Shown: one piece after another, positions 1-30,902 of the stretch
How positions within the stretch are numbered: position 1 is the first letter of the stretch
Layout of the letters: every line of letters starts with the position of its first letter
NCBI RefSeq assembly: GCF_020740795.1
Contig: NC_067294.1
Location: 6,138,001 to 6,202,000 of the forward strand
Direction of reading: 5' to 3'
Origin: Apus apus
Taxonomy: Eukaryota; Chordata; Aves; Apodiformes; Apodidae
DNA: 64,000 bases
Program-made: the position numbers and the translations under genes
Notes under the pieces: model-generated
Databases searched by the model: none
Seen by the model: only the letters and a program-made list of their open reading frames with translations
What the model was told of the DNA's origin: nothing

Positions 1-214
1 AAAGGGTCCGGGAAGCCCAGGGAGGGCGGGCAGGTCTGGGGCGGCTGCCCGGGCAGGGCTCGGGGCCGGCGGCTTCTGTCTGCGGTGACGGGAGCCGAGC
101 CCGGGCGTGGGACGCAGGCGTTCCGGCACCGCTCGGGCTCTTCCCGAGGGGATTTTGGGGACAGCTGTTTCATTTTCAGTAGGGTTAGTATCCAGAGGAG
201 GGACACGAACGTGC
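1..214. other. GC-rich left edge, no gene assigned
   Basis: The first 130 bases or so are G/C- and CpG-rich, perhaps the edge of another CpG island outside the window. In mammals ATOX1 lies on this side of G3BP1, but I see no ATOX1 codons here. Confidence 0.4.
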
Positions 215-545
215 TCAGAGGGCTGGAGCATCTCTCTCGTGAAGCCAGGCTGGGAGAGTTGGGGTGTTCAGCCTGGAGAAGGCTCCGGGGAGACCTGAGA
301 GCACCTTCCAGTGCCTGGAGGGGCTCCAGGAAAGCTGGGGAGGGGCTTGGGACAAGGGCATAGAGTGATGGGATGAGGGGGAATGGTTTTAATCTGAAAG
401 AGTGTAGATCTAGATTGGATATTCTGAAGAAATCCTCTCCTAAGAGGGTGGTGAGACCCTGGCCCAGGTTGCCCAGGGAAGCTGTGGATGCCCCATCCCT
501 GGAAGTGTTCAAGCCCAGGTTGGATGAGGGTTGTTGCAGGGTGGT
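215..545 (+). repeat. CR1 LINE fragment (sense)
   Basis: Stretches such as GGTGTTCAGCCTGGAGAAG, GGGGGAATGGTTTTAA and GGTTGCCCAGGGAAGC match the 3' part of avian CR1 retrotransposons. The copy is 5'-truncated and lacks the usual 3' tail with its short repeats. The open frames inside are not genes. Confidence 0.85.
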
Positions 546-2039
546 CTCTGCTTCAGAATAGCTTGAGAGAAAGGATGCTGGTCCCTGAAAATGTTTGCGT
601 GTCTGCTTTTGGTGGTTTGTTGGGTTGTTTGGTTTCCCTTCCTGGCTTTTTGGTCCTTTGAAGGAGGACGGGCTTTCTTAAAAGCTCTAGGCAAGGTGGG
701 GGAGGCTGTGGTGAGAGCCGGGAGCAGCTCGGGTGCTTTGGCAAGTGGTGGGTACCCAGGAAAAGAGGCAGTGCCATACGTCAGGGCTGAGGAGAGCTGG
801 CAGAGCTGTGTGGGGGTGATATTTCCTGACCATGTGCTGGGCTGCAGTATCTTCCTGTTAAGCAGTCTAACCTGTAGAAGGAAAAATAACCGGGGTGTTT
901 CTGGTTATTTGCTACCACAGCAACTGGAGCTGCTTCCTGGGATGTCGGCTGGCCTTGGCTAACCCTTCACCTCACACTGAGCTGATAGGGAACAAGCTGA
1001 GCCCCTGCCAGGAAGACTGAGCCAAAGATGATGCCTTTCCTAGTGAGCTTCCGTTGCACGGGGATAGTGAGGGCATTTGTTTTAATGTGCACAGGACCCT
1101 GCTGTTGCATTGACCTTTTTATAAAAGAGGAATCACCTGCCCCCTGTTGCTCAGGGGACAGATGCCTGGGGTCCCCCCAGCAGAGCTTATTTTGGACAGC
1201 TGTTGTGCTGGGTCACTGGTCTCATGTTAAATTTTGCAAAAGGCAGCGCTGCTGATTTATGAACTGGCAGATTGCAATGTGGTTTAGTCTATAAATAGCT
1301 GGGATGTGTGGGGGGAAGGATATTAATGCTGAGCGTGGCCCCATGCCAGTGCACTGACTGTATCTCTAGCTGCAAGGCATAGCGGGGAGGGTTTTAGGCA
1401 GCATTTAGGGATATGGCAGTGGGGAGGAAGTAACTTTCCTAGGGTGAAATGTATCTCTGGCTTCTTCACATCATAGACAGATTTGGGATGGGATGTAACA
1501 CGAACAAATGGAAAGCTATGGCCTTCTGGGAGCTGGCTGGCTCAGACCACTGTCTGCTCTCTTTCCCTCCTGCTCTCATTGGGCTTTCTGGACCAGCACC
1601 TGCTGGTGGGGAAGGTTCTGTGAACCAAAGTTCACAGGCCTTTCTCCTCCTTTGCAGGACTACCTGGGCTTTGCAAGGTGGGTTAGAAAATGCCCTTGCT
1701 TGGCGTGTCTTTCCTCCGGGGCAGGTGATCTGCTTGTCTGCTTTGCTCAGAAGCTGCGAGGGAAAAGCAGCTGTACGAGCTGCCTGGCTTTGGCTGGGCC
1801 TCCTGGGGATGGGCAGGGGAAGCCAGCCCATGTTTCTTCAGCCCAGAGGTGGTGACCACTGCAGCCAGGCCTGTTTCTGCTGGGGGTGGCTGCAGCCCCT
1901 CGAAGGAGCCCTGTAGCACGAAAAGCTCCTTTTATTCGCCTCACTCGTGGTTTCTCTCAGATGAGTGGGTCAGTTGTGCCAGGAACGTGGCTGCCCCAGC
2001 CTCAGTGAGCACCTGTGGTGCAGAGAAGGCGACGGAAGC
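546..2039. other. Upstream intergenic sequence
   Basis: I see no recognisable exon, RNA gene or complete repeat here. Several open frames of 75-155 codons overlap on both strands without family resemblance and look like chance. Confidence 0.5.
1289..1298. promoter_or_regulatory. MEF2 consensus or TATA-like motif
   Basis: CTATAAATAG is an exact match to the MEF2 consensus and also resembles a TATA box. No exon is recognisable downstream, so a chance match is possible. Confidence 0.2.
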
Positions 2040-2156
2040 TGGAGGAAGCGCAGCCATCAAAGGGGAAGCCCACTGTCATGAGGCTGCAGCTCCCCCCGCC
2101 GGAGGCCGGGGCCACGTTGCTGGGGGAGGCAGCACAATGACCCGCCATCCCCCGCC

Positions 2157-2169
2157 GCCGCCATCTTGG
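2157..2169 (-). promoter_or_regulatory. YY1-like element
   Basis: Read on the - strand, AAGATGGCGGC at 2158-2168 matches the YY1 element often found just after transcription starts of housekeeping genes. Its orientation points away from G3BP1. Confidence 0.4.
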
Positions 2170-2186
2170 GCGCCGTCCCCTTCCCG

Positions 2187-2200
2187 CCAGCAGGGGGCGG
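2187..2200 (+). promoter_or_regulatory. CTCF-like site
   Basis: CCAGCAGGGGGCGG closely matches the CTCF core consensus and lies just upstream of the CRE at the island edge. Binding cannot be shown from sequence alone. Confidence 0.5.
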
Positions 2201-2244
2201 TGCTGCGCCCCCCGCCCGGCCCTTTAAGGGCGCCCGGGGAGCCC

Positions 2245-2675
2245 TGACGTCACGGCCCGCCGCGCCCTCCCATTGGCCGCCGCGCTCGGTGCCGCCCGGC
2301 GGGCCCGCCCCCCCATAACGGGGTTTACCAGCGCCTTCTCAAGGGCGCTGCTCTGCGGCTCAACCATACGCCGGCGTCGGGCCTGTCCCGCCCTTCGAGC
2401 CTCGCGGCGCGGAGAGCGTCGTCCTATTGGCTACGGGGAGGGCTTGTCCCGCCCCCACAGCGGGAGCGCCGCCGCCCATTGGTTTTCCTCGGTGTCCATC
2501 ACTCCTACAGCCCTGCCGAGCCAGGCCACGTGGTTGGTCGACTGAGCTGTCACTCGGCCATCTGCCCGCCCCTTTTCCCTCTGTAGTCCAATCAGCATCC
2601 GAGTGCGGGCGGCCGCCGTTCTCTGATTGGCTAGTCCCCCTCCCGCCAGGGTAGGCTGCGCGCCGGATATATGTA
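2245..2675 (+). promoter_or_regulatory. G3BP1 core and proximal promoter
   Basis: The sequence shows a perfect CRE (TGACGTCA, 2245-2252) and five CCAAT boxes in both orientations: ATTGG at 2272, 2426, 2478 and 2626, and CCAAT at 2588. It also shows an E-box CCACGTGG at 2526-2533, several CCCGCCC GC boxes, and a TATA-like GGATATATGTA at 2665-2675 about 25 bp before the presumed start. Such sets recruit CREB/ATF, NF-Y, USF and Sp1 factors. Occupancy is inferred. Confidence 0.7.
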
Positions 2676-2694
2676 GCCGGCGGCAGAGCACGCC

Positions 2695-2774
2695 GTTGCG
2701 TGAGGTGCTTCTCGTCAGCCGGGCCGGCCTGTGGTGAAGCGACGCCTCCCGCTCCCGTCCCGCTCCGCCCGCAG
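2695..2774 (+). other. G3BP1: G3BP1 non-coding exon 1 (5' UTR)
   Basis: The CpG-island sequence downstream of a TATA-like motif ends in GCCCGCAG followed by GTGAGG, a good splice donor after 2774. It contains no ATG, so it would supply only 5' UTR, as exon 1 does in other vertebrate G3BP1 genes. The transcription start is estimated from the motif spacing and could differ by tens of bases. Confidence 0.6.
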
Positions 2775-22230
<19,456 letters not shown>

Positions 22231-23090
22231 ATGCATCACGGATGTTGACATGGTGGCGCAAACCCTTTTTCCTGCAGATTTGTGAATTTCAGCCTTGGGT
22301 ATCTTGGAATGTGGCCCTAGCCTGTCATAGACTGCTACGTTTGATACTATTTTGGCCCCTTTTTGTTTGTGTTATGGTTTTTGTGATTTATTTTTTCTAG
22401 TCCTTGTCCCAGATTCCAGCTTTGTGGAACAACGTTTTAGGAAAAGTGGATTTTAAAAAGAAAAGAACTGAATTTTCTTGTTTGCCTCAAACTTACGGAC
22501 TGGATTGTTTTTTGGTACCAGTGGTTTTTCCTAAAGGAGTGTCTCTTTATTTTTTTTCTCCCCCTTTCTACTGAATTTGGGTGCATTTCAGTCAGTGGAA
22601 TAATATTTCACGTGCATGCGTTCAAGAGCCTGTAGGAAAACATAGTACTTGGCAAGTATTTCAAGGGCAGAAAAACAAAGCTATTGATTTATTCTCTGAG
22701 GGTCATATGAACATTCTCTGGTCTGGAGATACTGCCACTTGAAAAATTGACATTGACCTTTCTCTTTGTGGCGCTGTAAAAGTGGAATAATGGGTATCCA
22801 TAGAACCTTTTTTTCATTTGATACGTGATCACGGAAAGGAATTCGAGCTACTGTTTTACCACTCTAAAATTTTGGATTGTGGGATAGGTTTTAAATGTCT
22901 AGAACTTGACTCTTAAAACACTTTTCCTGAACTTGTGAAATTTTTTTATTGAAATAGGGAGTTTTTTCATGTTTAGTTTGTATTTGTATAAAAAAAAAAG
23001 CAAAATTGTTGTGCCTTCTATTTATCTCTCATTCCAGTCTTGGCAAATTGTTTAAAAAATAAAAAATAAAAAAGGTCTAGATTTGCTTTA
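22231..23090 (+). other. G3BP1: G3BP1 3' UTR (proximal form)
   Basis: The A/T-rich non-coding tail of exon 12 contains several T runs. Tandem AATAAA signals at 23058-23063 and 23065-23070 suggest cleavage near 23085-23100. Another AATAAA near 24537 could serve a longer form. The ends are inferred. Confidence 0.6.
23058..23070 (+). terminator. G3BP1 tandem polyadenylation signals
   Basis: Two AATAAA hexamers lie 7 bp apart at the end of the A-rich stretch, followed by T-rich sequence. They are the first canonical signals after the G3BP1 stop codon. Confidence 0.6.
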
Positions 23091-23099
23091 TCAAGTTAA

Positions 23100-26000
23100 G
23101 AGTATGTTGGAGTCTTTCTGAGGGGAAGAGGTTCTTCTTTACTCACTAGGTTTACTAGGTAGAGGTGGTTACAGCTGGAGTTTAATACCTCTTGTCCATC
23201 AGTTTGGCTGCATTTAAATAATTGAAGGCAATACTTTCTGGATGCAGAATTTAATACTTCTAGGCTGGACAGTCTTCAATACAAATGTTGCAAAGGTACA
23301 GTCGAAGCAGAAATGCCTGTGTCACATCCTTTATAGTTCAAACTACTGTATGGAATAGTCATTTTTGCAGTTCAGGCATTAACTTCATCTGCTGCTTCTG
23401 CTGAAGTGAATGGATGGCATTTTTGTCAGAAGTACAGAAGGTGCCTCTCTGTCCTGGTGTTAAGAAACATGCTGAATGGTCTCCACTGCTTCCAGAAGAA
23501 GATGAAACTAAAAATAATATAGAAAACTGGGGAATTTCAATCAAAGAGAACTTACAAGATTGTACTGCACAAAGCAGTATTACTTCTCTAATGTGTGGTG
23601 TTAAACATCTGGATGAAAATGGCAGGTTTGACTCTACACCAGACCTTCTGAGCTCTTGATAATACAAAAGAGCTGCTTAGTAAGTTTCTGTCAGGTTTCA
23701 TTGTTTCCAGATTTCCTTAATTTATTAATATAATCACTGCATATGCAGTATCTCTTTCTTGACCTTTGATTGCTTTAAAGCTAGAGCAAAGCTGCCCCTG
23801 TCCAAAGGGCAGATAATACTTATCTGCTCCAGAGTAGTAATTTTTGTTTTGTACTTGCCCAACTTGAGCAAGTGGTTGGGCCTGGTTGTACTAAATGTCA
23901 GTAGAATTTGGGTTACTGTTTTATCTTCAGGGTTGTTATACTGTTTGCCCCTTCCCTCCTTATGAATGCTTCTTGGATTGATTTGCTTACAATTCCTGAG
24001 GACTTAAAAGTCGTGGTGAATTGGAGGAGAGCAGTGTGACAGCAGCAGCTGTGGTGTGCTCTCACTGCCAGCACGTTGGAAATGCATGCTGCTTCCTCTT
24101 GTGGTGGTAGTTGGTATTTTTTCTAAAGAAAAAAGCTTTCTTTGTCATATGAGGAATGACTGAGGAGAAGGTATGCCATAGAAGTCTTTCACTAAACTCT
24201 GTCCTGTTTGTTAATATTTTTTTTTCTTATCTTTGGGTTTCTGCTGTTCTTGATATTAAATCCAAGACTACAGTAATAGGTTGCACTTCAGACTCAAAGT
24301 GCTGTTAATATAAGCTTCTATAACTCTTAACTAAATCTGCAAAAGCACCTGTAAGCCTGAAACACCATTTCTGGTGGGAGTTGGACAGTTTTGGTTTGTT
24401 GTCTGGTTTGAGAAAGAGCTGAGGAATTTCAGTGAAGAATTTAAAAGCCTATAAGGTGGAGTGTGTTCTTGTTACGTGAATCGTATTCCCAATATGTTAA
24501 CCCAGCAAGTTGTTCTTGTCCAAGATGGCAGGCAAAATAAAATATTTACATAATTTTCTTGAAATGTCTTGTAAAGTAATACTTTGCAAAAGCAAGTTAT
24601 GTTGACAGCATCTTGAACAAAGTACAGAGTGATTCTAAGTGTTTGCATTTTGGTTGTTCTCTACTAGCTAATAACAATGGATATCTAAGACTTGCTGTAG
24701 AATGTTGTCACGTTGGCTTTTGTGTTTAAAAATTTTCTGTAGCCTCAAACCCTTCTGGTTTCTGCATTGCTGTGCTGGTAAAACCCCTGTATCTCTTGTC
24801 TAAGGTCTTCAGTGCTTTGCATATGTAAATAGTGAAGATGACTGAAGTAGTCATGATTCCATCTGCCTCAGTTGGCTGCAGTGACCTGGAATAGCTACAA
24901 GAAGGCTGACCTCTAATATCTAAGGGCTGAGGGTGTTAGTTCTCCAGTTGAGAGTTTGGATGGGGTTTGGTTGCTTTGCAGGGCCCTCTTTACAGGTTCC
25001 TCTTCTTTATTGGTGGAGAATTAACTCAGAGCTCAAGCTCCAATGTTCTTGGGTGTGCACCAGCCCCATACAGGCAAGTGCAGAGGTGGTGGGCATGCTA
25101 TTGGAATGAAGGCTTTGCAGAGAGGATTTACTCCTCGAGTAGGAAACAACCTGTGTGGTAACAGTGAGCTCTGAATTGAATCTGAATGAGGAACTTGCTT
25201 CAGTGTCACATGGGACGGGTGTCCTTTGGATCTGGGAGTCTGATTTCCTAGGTGAAAAAGATGGCTGTGGGTACAGGTATGAATACTTGGAGTTGATCTC
25301 TGCAGCTGCTGATTCTGCATCTTGCAAAGGGACATCACCTTTTTTGACAAAATGTGTTTTTTAATTGTTTTTCTTTACATACTGCTGCCTGGGGCTAAGA
25401 GTACGTGGCATGCCAGCAGTTACCCTAAATTCTGCAGGCATTAGCAGGAAGTAATTATCTTGGTGATTATTTAATTTCTAGCAGTTGCCTGGCTGGTAAC
25501 TTGAAAAACTGCTCTCCTAAGATCTTAATAGTCGTGTCTGCATGTTATGTGGAAGATGGGGCAAGGGGTTTGTTATTAGCTTATTTGTTTCATGTCTCAT
25601 AACCAGATAAGTAGAATACTTTCAAACTCCATCATTCCTTAAAGACAGAAGATACTACAGTAATGGCATGTTCTCAGAATAGAGTTGTTGCCCTTCTGTT
25701 TTCTGTCACAAAATGCCATTTGCCAAACCAAGTGAGATCTGTTCCACTAATATTTCAAACTTGACCAAGCACGTAACTGTGGAAAGAAAAATACTTCATT
25801 GTGCGTATCCCTGAGATTCAGCGTGAGTGGCAGCCCTTCAGCACTTTGAAATGTCATTTTGGATGTCTGCACCAAGGTCAGTTTGTCTACTAAAGAATGT
25901 TAAGGCTATGTGTAAATCATGCCATGTCCTTGCTTGCAAACTGTTACATGAAATAGCTTTTTTTATATATGGATCCTTAGGCCCAAACAGCTAAGCTCCT

Positions 26001-26189
26001 TGCCAAACCTTTTGCACCTTGCATAAGAATTCAAGGCATAGTTTGGCTCTCTAGAGTCTGCTGCCCTTAATTTGTCTGATTTTTAAGACCCAGGGTATTG
26101 TAAAGACAACAAAAACAGAACTTTGTTTGCCTGTCACTTGTGTGAAAGACCAGAGTAACTCAGATGTTTTATACAGACTAGAGGTGTGA
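23100..26189. other. Intergenic sequence after G3BP1
   Basis: A/T-rich DNA with no recognised gene. An 81-codon open frame at 23414-23659 has protein-like composition but no family I know. An AATAAA near 24537 might end a longer G3BP1 transcript. No transposon is identified. Confidence 0.5.
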
Positions 26190-27330
26190 TATGTCCCTTT
26201 TCATCATGCTTGTGGGATACTTGCTTCTGCTGCCTGGACTCTAATGTGGTTGAACTTGCTTGTCAAGGCCCAGGATAGTGTTCTGTGTGGTGGCGTGGGA
26301 TATGCTTCCAGCCATCCAGTGGTTGCTTCCACCATTGTAATCACATGGTGCTTGCCTTGCTGGGTTTGTGGGAGTGTGAAATAAATCTGCCAGCCCTCCC
26401 TGTTATGTTTCAACCATCGTTCTCATACATAGAGGCTTTAACTGGTTGATTTGTTTAGCTATGATGCATGTTTCACATTTCTGGATAACTTGTACAGTAG
26501 TGTCCATGGCCACGATCACAAGCCCATCTTGGTTGCCTCTCCTCCCTGAGGGCATGAGATGTCATGGGCCCACTGAGCTATGTGTAACTCACCCTTACAT
26601 TGCCATTCCAAATCCATCTGAGCCACATCAATCTTAGCAGCTTGACCCACTTGCTTGTTTTGGTGTTTGTTCAGTGGCCTGGCCCTTGGGTAAGTCAGCA
26701 TCTACATGATGCACTTTTACAACCAGATTCTCTAGCCAAGGTGCAGCAGCCCAGGTGGGTCTGCCTCAGTGCTGCCAGTTGCTCTGCCACCATTGCTGTG
26801 ACCAGGCCACAGGGCATTTGCCACCATCCATGAGTCAGTACAGAGGGAGACCACTGGCCATTTTTTCTCATTTTACAACATCTAAAGCCAGCTGGATGGC
26901 TTTCCCCTCTGCAAACTGACTTGGTTCACCTTCTTCACCAGTTTCTGCAACTTGTTGCATAGGGCTCCATCCAGCAGCCTTCCACATCCCATGTTTTCCC
27001 ACAGCATGACAGGACCCATCAGTGAACCAGGTTTTATTGCCTCCTGTTTTATGGCAGTTTCTCATACAGTGAGGCCTCTTCAGCACACATCACCTCCTGG
27101 CAACATTCCAAAATCTTTGCCTGTTGGCCAGTCCACAGCCACTTCTTAAATTCCTGAGAGACTGGGATCACATCCATCTAACTGTCAGTGTTTGCCTTGC
27201 AAGAGTCTGAAAGAAGGAGCAGTTCAGGAGTCCTGAATGCTATGGCTTGCTTCATGCTACAAGGCTGATTCTGCTGCTGCTGTTGGAATTTCTTTGTGAG
27301 GTGGAGCTCAGGAGGTCACAGATGGGAGAG
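26190..27330 (-). pseudogene. Decayed endogenous retrovirus pol fragment
   Basis: Three readable blocks on the - strand follow pol order: 27086-26868, 26701-26516 and 26413-26204. The first holds an RNase H motif (WFTDGSC) and a conserved downstream stretch. The second resembles the link to the integrase zinc-binding region. The third carries TMVEATTGWLEAYP, typical of the start of the integrase core. Stops and frameshifts separate the blocks, the integrase breaks off early, and no gag, env or LTR is recognised. The copy is old and cannot encode a functional enzyme. The similarity is to ERV-L-like or related avian elements, judged from the motifs. Confidence 0.85.
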
Positions 27331-27785
27331 GTTATTCTTCAGAATAAAAGGCTTAACAGTAAAACTGGTCTTTTTCCTTATTTTAATGAAATGTTACATT
27401 AGCACAAACACACCAGCAGTGTGGGCTGCAGTGTGGAACCTCTGGCAGTAGAAGTCCTTGGAGAGAGAGAATTTCAGAAAAAATCTTTATTTCTTTTTTA
27501 TTGGAATCAGCATGAATGTATGATTCAATAACTTTTATATACATATAACAGCAGAAACTTTACATTCCATCTTCAAACTGCTGAAATAGAACTTCTGTTT
27601 TAAAATTTTTTACAAGCCAGAAAAGTAATCTGCCACTGTTCTGTGTGGTCATGCAAATTGTACAAGTTACAGGTTTATTTCATCATGATGTAAAAATGCT
27701 GCTTTTAAGGAAGCAGTTACTTTGCACTCTGACAAATGTAGCAAAATATCCTTAAATGGAGTGTAAGGCCATACCAATTTTTGGT

Positions 27786-27807
27786 GTCTGTGTGTATATA
27801 TATATAA
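27786..27807. repeat. (TG)n(TA)n microsatellite
   Basis: A short compound dinucleotide run, TGTGTG into TATATATATATA. Confidence 0.8.
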
Positions 27808-30800
27808 TAAATTCATATAGAAAAGACAAGGAGGTTCCTTTTTAAGGTGGGTAGGGAGAAGACGTAAGCACTTCATGATTAAGCCAGTTCATTCTTTTTG
27901 AAGAATTTGAAGTCCTAAGGTTTAAGTTTGGGTACCACACTTAATATTCTATATCTCTCTAGTCCCTCCTCTGTTCTTGAGGGAAGTAGCATGAAAAATA
28001 ATAAGCACTGACACTTTCAATTATTTTATAATGTCTTGGGCTATTAATGAACCAGTAGAGGTGCTCAGAGAGCACTTCCCTCTTCCTTCTTACCTTATTT
28101 CCAATTATTAGTTCTTACTCTGTGAACACTTTCCAAATTGTTTCTTGTGAGATGCTGGTATTTTACTAACCATCTTGCAAGGAAGAAAACTAAATCAGCA
28201 GAATAACACCTGTTTCAATCCCTGTTTTAAAGAAGCTTATTTGAAGTTAAAGGGAGATGAATTGTCCTCTTAGCATCAGCTGCTGCTTTTTTCCTTTGCT
28301 GTAGAGGAGTTGATGAAACCAGGGCAGTTTTAATGTCACTGCTTCCTTCTGAGGTCTCAATAAGATTGAAGAATGAAAAGAAAATCCTCTGACCTTGTTG
28401 CCAGTTTGTTCTTGGTTATGAACAAGCTTGAGAAAATATCTGGTTTGTTTTTAAACAAGCACGCACCTAAAAAAATTGCAAAAGTGGTTCAAATCTGGAT
28501 TTAGCGTTCACAAAATAGCATTGATAAATGGGTTCTGATGGATGGGTGTTGTCAAGAGGGTATAATCCTCAGTGGTCTGTCCTGCCCCTGTGTGGGAGGG
28601 TCTGTCCTACAGCGGAGGTCTTGATCTGTTGGCAAACCCCATGTTTTCACCTTCAGCTCCACCAGAGAGTGGAGGGTGACTAGTATTGCCCTCCCTGTGG
28701 GGAACAGTGGCTGCTGGCAGAGGGACTGGGCAGCCAGTAACATCTTACACTGCAGCTGCTGAACTCAGCCCAGCTCATTTATTGGAGCCCTTGGCTGTCC
28801 CTGGTATAAACAGGATCGAGGAGCTGTTGTATTTTGGAACAAATGAGCTTTAGTGAGTCAAGCTTTGGAAACAAAGATTTTCTTCATACAAATGGCTTGC
28901 AGATGGGAGAGAGAGAAAATAGGACAGAACAATGCCACTACTTAACAGGTTTTTTCAAAGTTTTTGAGAGGTATTCTTCCTAGATAGCAGATTTTGGGGG
29001 GTTTGACCAGAGAGTTGGACACTTCTGAAAAACTGAGACAGTGTTTATCAAAGAACCTCTCTAAGTGCTGAACTGTTCCCACTTTCTATATATTTTGTAT
29101 GTCTTTAATTAGAAGGTGTTTCTGCTGCGTGTGTTTTTATCTCCCCTCCAAAGGAAGACCAAATATGCAATGGTTGTCCTGAACAGAAATATCTTAAGTA
29201 TTTTTATTGTTCTTCTAAAGATAAATTTATTTACAAAACAATGTAAATGGTGTGCGTTTATAGTTGGAAGGGAGAAATTCCTGGCTCCTCCCCTCCTTTT
29301 TTTGTCACTTACATATAAGTCTTTCATTATTCCTCATCTCAGATTTAACACAACAAGCATGATATGCTATACACTGTGGTGGAATGTGAGTAGACAATAC
29401 AGTCCATAAAAAGTCACAGTCCACAACCATGTTATGCCTCCTTATGGCTGTTGTTTGATCTTGGGTGGGTGGTTACAAACAGCTGCTTGGGATAGGCTTG
29501 TGCATCTTCAGGATTCAAAGGCTGCTTCCAGAATAGTGTTCACTGATGCTGCAGGGATGGTAAACTGTGATGAAATGCTCTGTAACCTTTGCACATCAGG
29601 CCATTTTTGGGTGAAGTCCTTGGTGTGTTGCTTCATCTTTGCATCTCTCTGTAGATCTCTTGTTCACTGAAGTTTTACTGTATCTCAGACACATGCGAAT
29701 GGCTTTTAGCACACTTGTCTTCTATTTCAGTTCTTTTGAAACAGTCATCTCGGTCCTGCAGCTCAGCAAGTCCATGAGGGAAGAGGTGAGCTCTGGCCAT
29801 GATTAGTGCTGTCAGTGTGTCATGGCCAGACTCGACAACCACACAAAGTTATCCTCTGTGTGTGTGAAATCCATTTCACAGTAGGCTTGAGATGCTCCAG
29901 GCAGTCCATTTTTCAGGATAGTTAATTCCAGATGCACGTGGTGAGTTAAGCCACTTGTACTTTGTGCCTTAATGTCCATGTCTGTCACCTTGTATGCCTC
30001 TGGAGCTGGCCTGTCTCTCCTGACCTGCCACACCAGTTGCAGGGAGTGCAGCACTGATAGTACAGTGAGATGTCCTGATGTTGCAAGGAGCAGCAGGACA
30101 GAGCTCAAAGGCTCAAGCACAACAGATCGCTCTTCCCGGCGGGGGGAAGATGGATCACGTACCTGTCTCTCAAATCCCTGCGTTGCATTGCTGCTTGGAC
30201 CTTAATGTTTATTTCCCAAAAAATTCAATTTGAATACTCCCAAAGCTGACAGGTCTCCAAATTAACCTGCTGTCTTAGCCTTGTTCAAGGAGGAATGTAT
30301 CAATCATAGTTTTGAAATGCATGTGTCGTGCAAGTGCCCTGTCAAGTTTGGTAACCCTGCTCAGTGCTGGAGGGCTGTGAAGGGGCATCAGCCTGGGAGT
30401 GGAGGTGCTGGTTTTTACATTTCTCCACTTTGAATAGGTTAAGTTAGGGATTTGTCAGCTTGGTCCATACAGCTTCTGAGCTAACTTTTCCTGCTTGCTT
30501 CTGATCTAACCCTGGAATTGGAAGAACTAAAGTGTTTTGGACAGAAACGTAAGCAGGTTTGGGAAGAGAGGGACAGAAAGGAAACAGTACAAGTTCAGTG
30601 TAGGCAAATGCAGAGCTGTTTCAAAGCTCTTGTGCAGTTGTTTCCCCAGCCTATGCAAGCATAAAATAAAGGAACTTGTGTTCCCTTCTGCTAAGATTTT
30701 TTTGGCTCAGCCTCTAGGTGAGCATTTCTTGTAGAGGTGAGCTCCACTGCTGTGCCCAATAGCGCTGGCCACAGTTACTTAAAATTATAAGGAGAGGATA

Positions 30801-30825
30801 TACAAATAGTCTAATTCATTAGCGG

Positions 30826-30902
30826 GGGTTTTATTTGGGGGGTTTTGTTTGGTTGGTTTTGGTTGGGTTTTTGTTTTGGTTGGGTTTTTGTTTTTGTTTT
30901 TC
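30826..30902. repeat. G/T-rich low-complexity tract
   Basis: One strand is almost purely G and T, in runs such as GGGGTTTT and GGTTGGTTTTGG. The other strand is A/C only. Confidence 0.8.

Noticed and set aside
1-2000. Possible ATOX1 exon expected from synteny
   Set aside because: No ATOX1 metal-binding motif or codons could be read on either strand.
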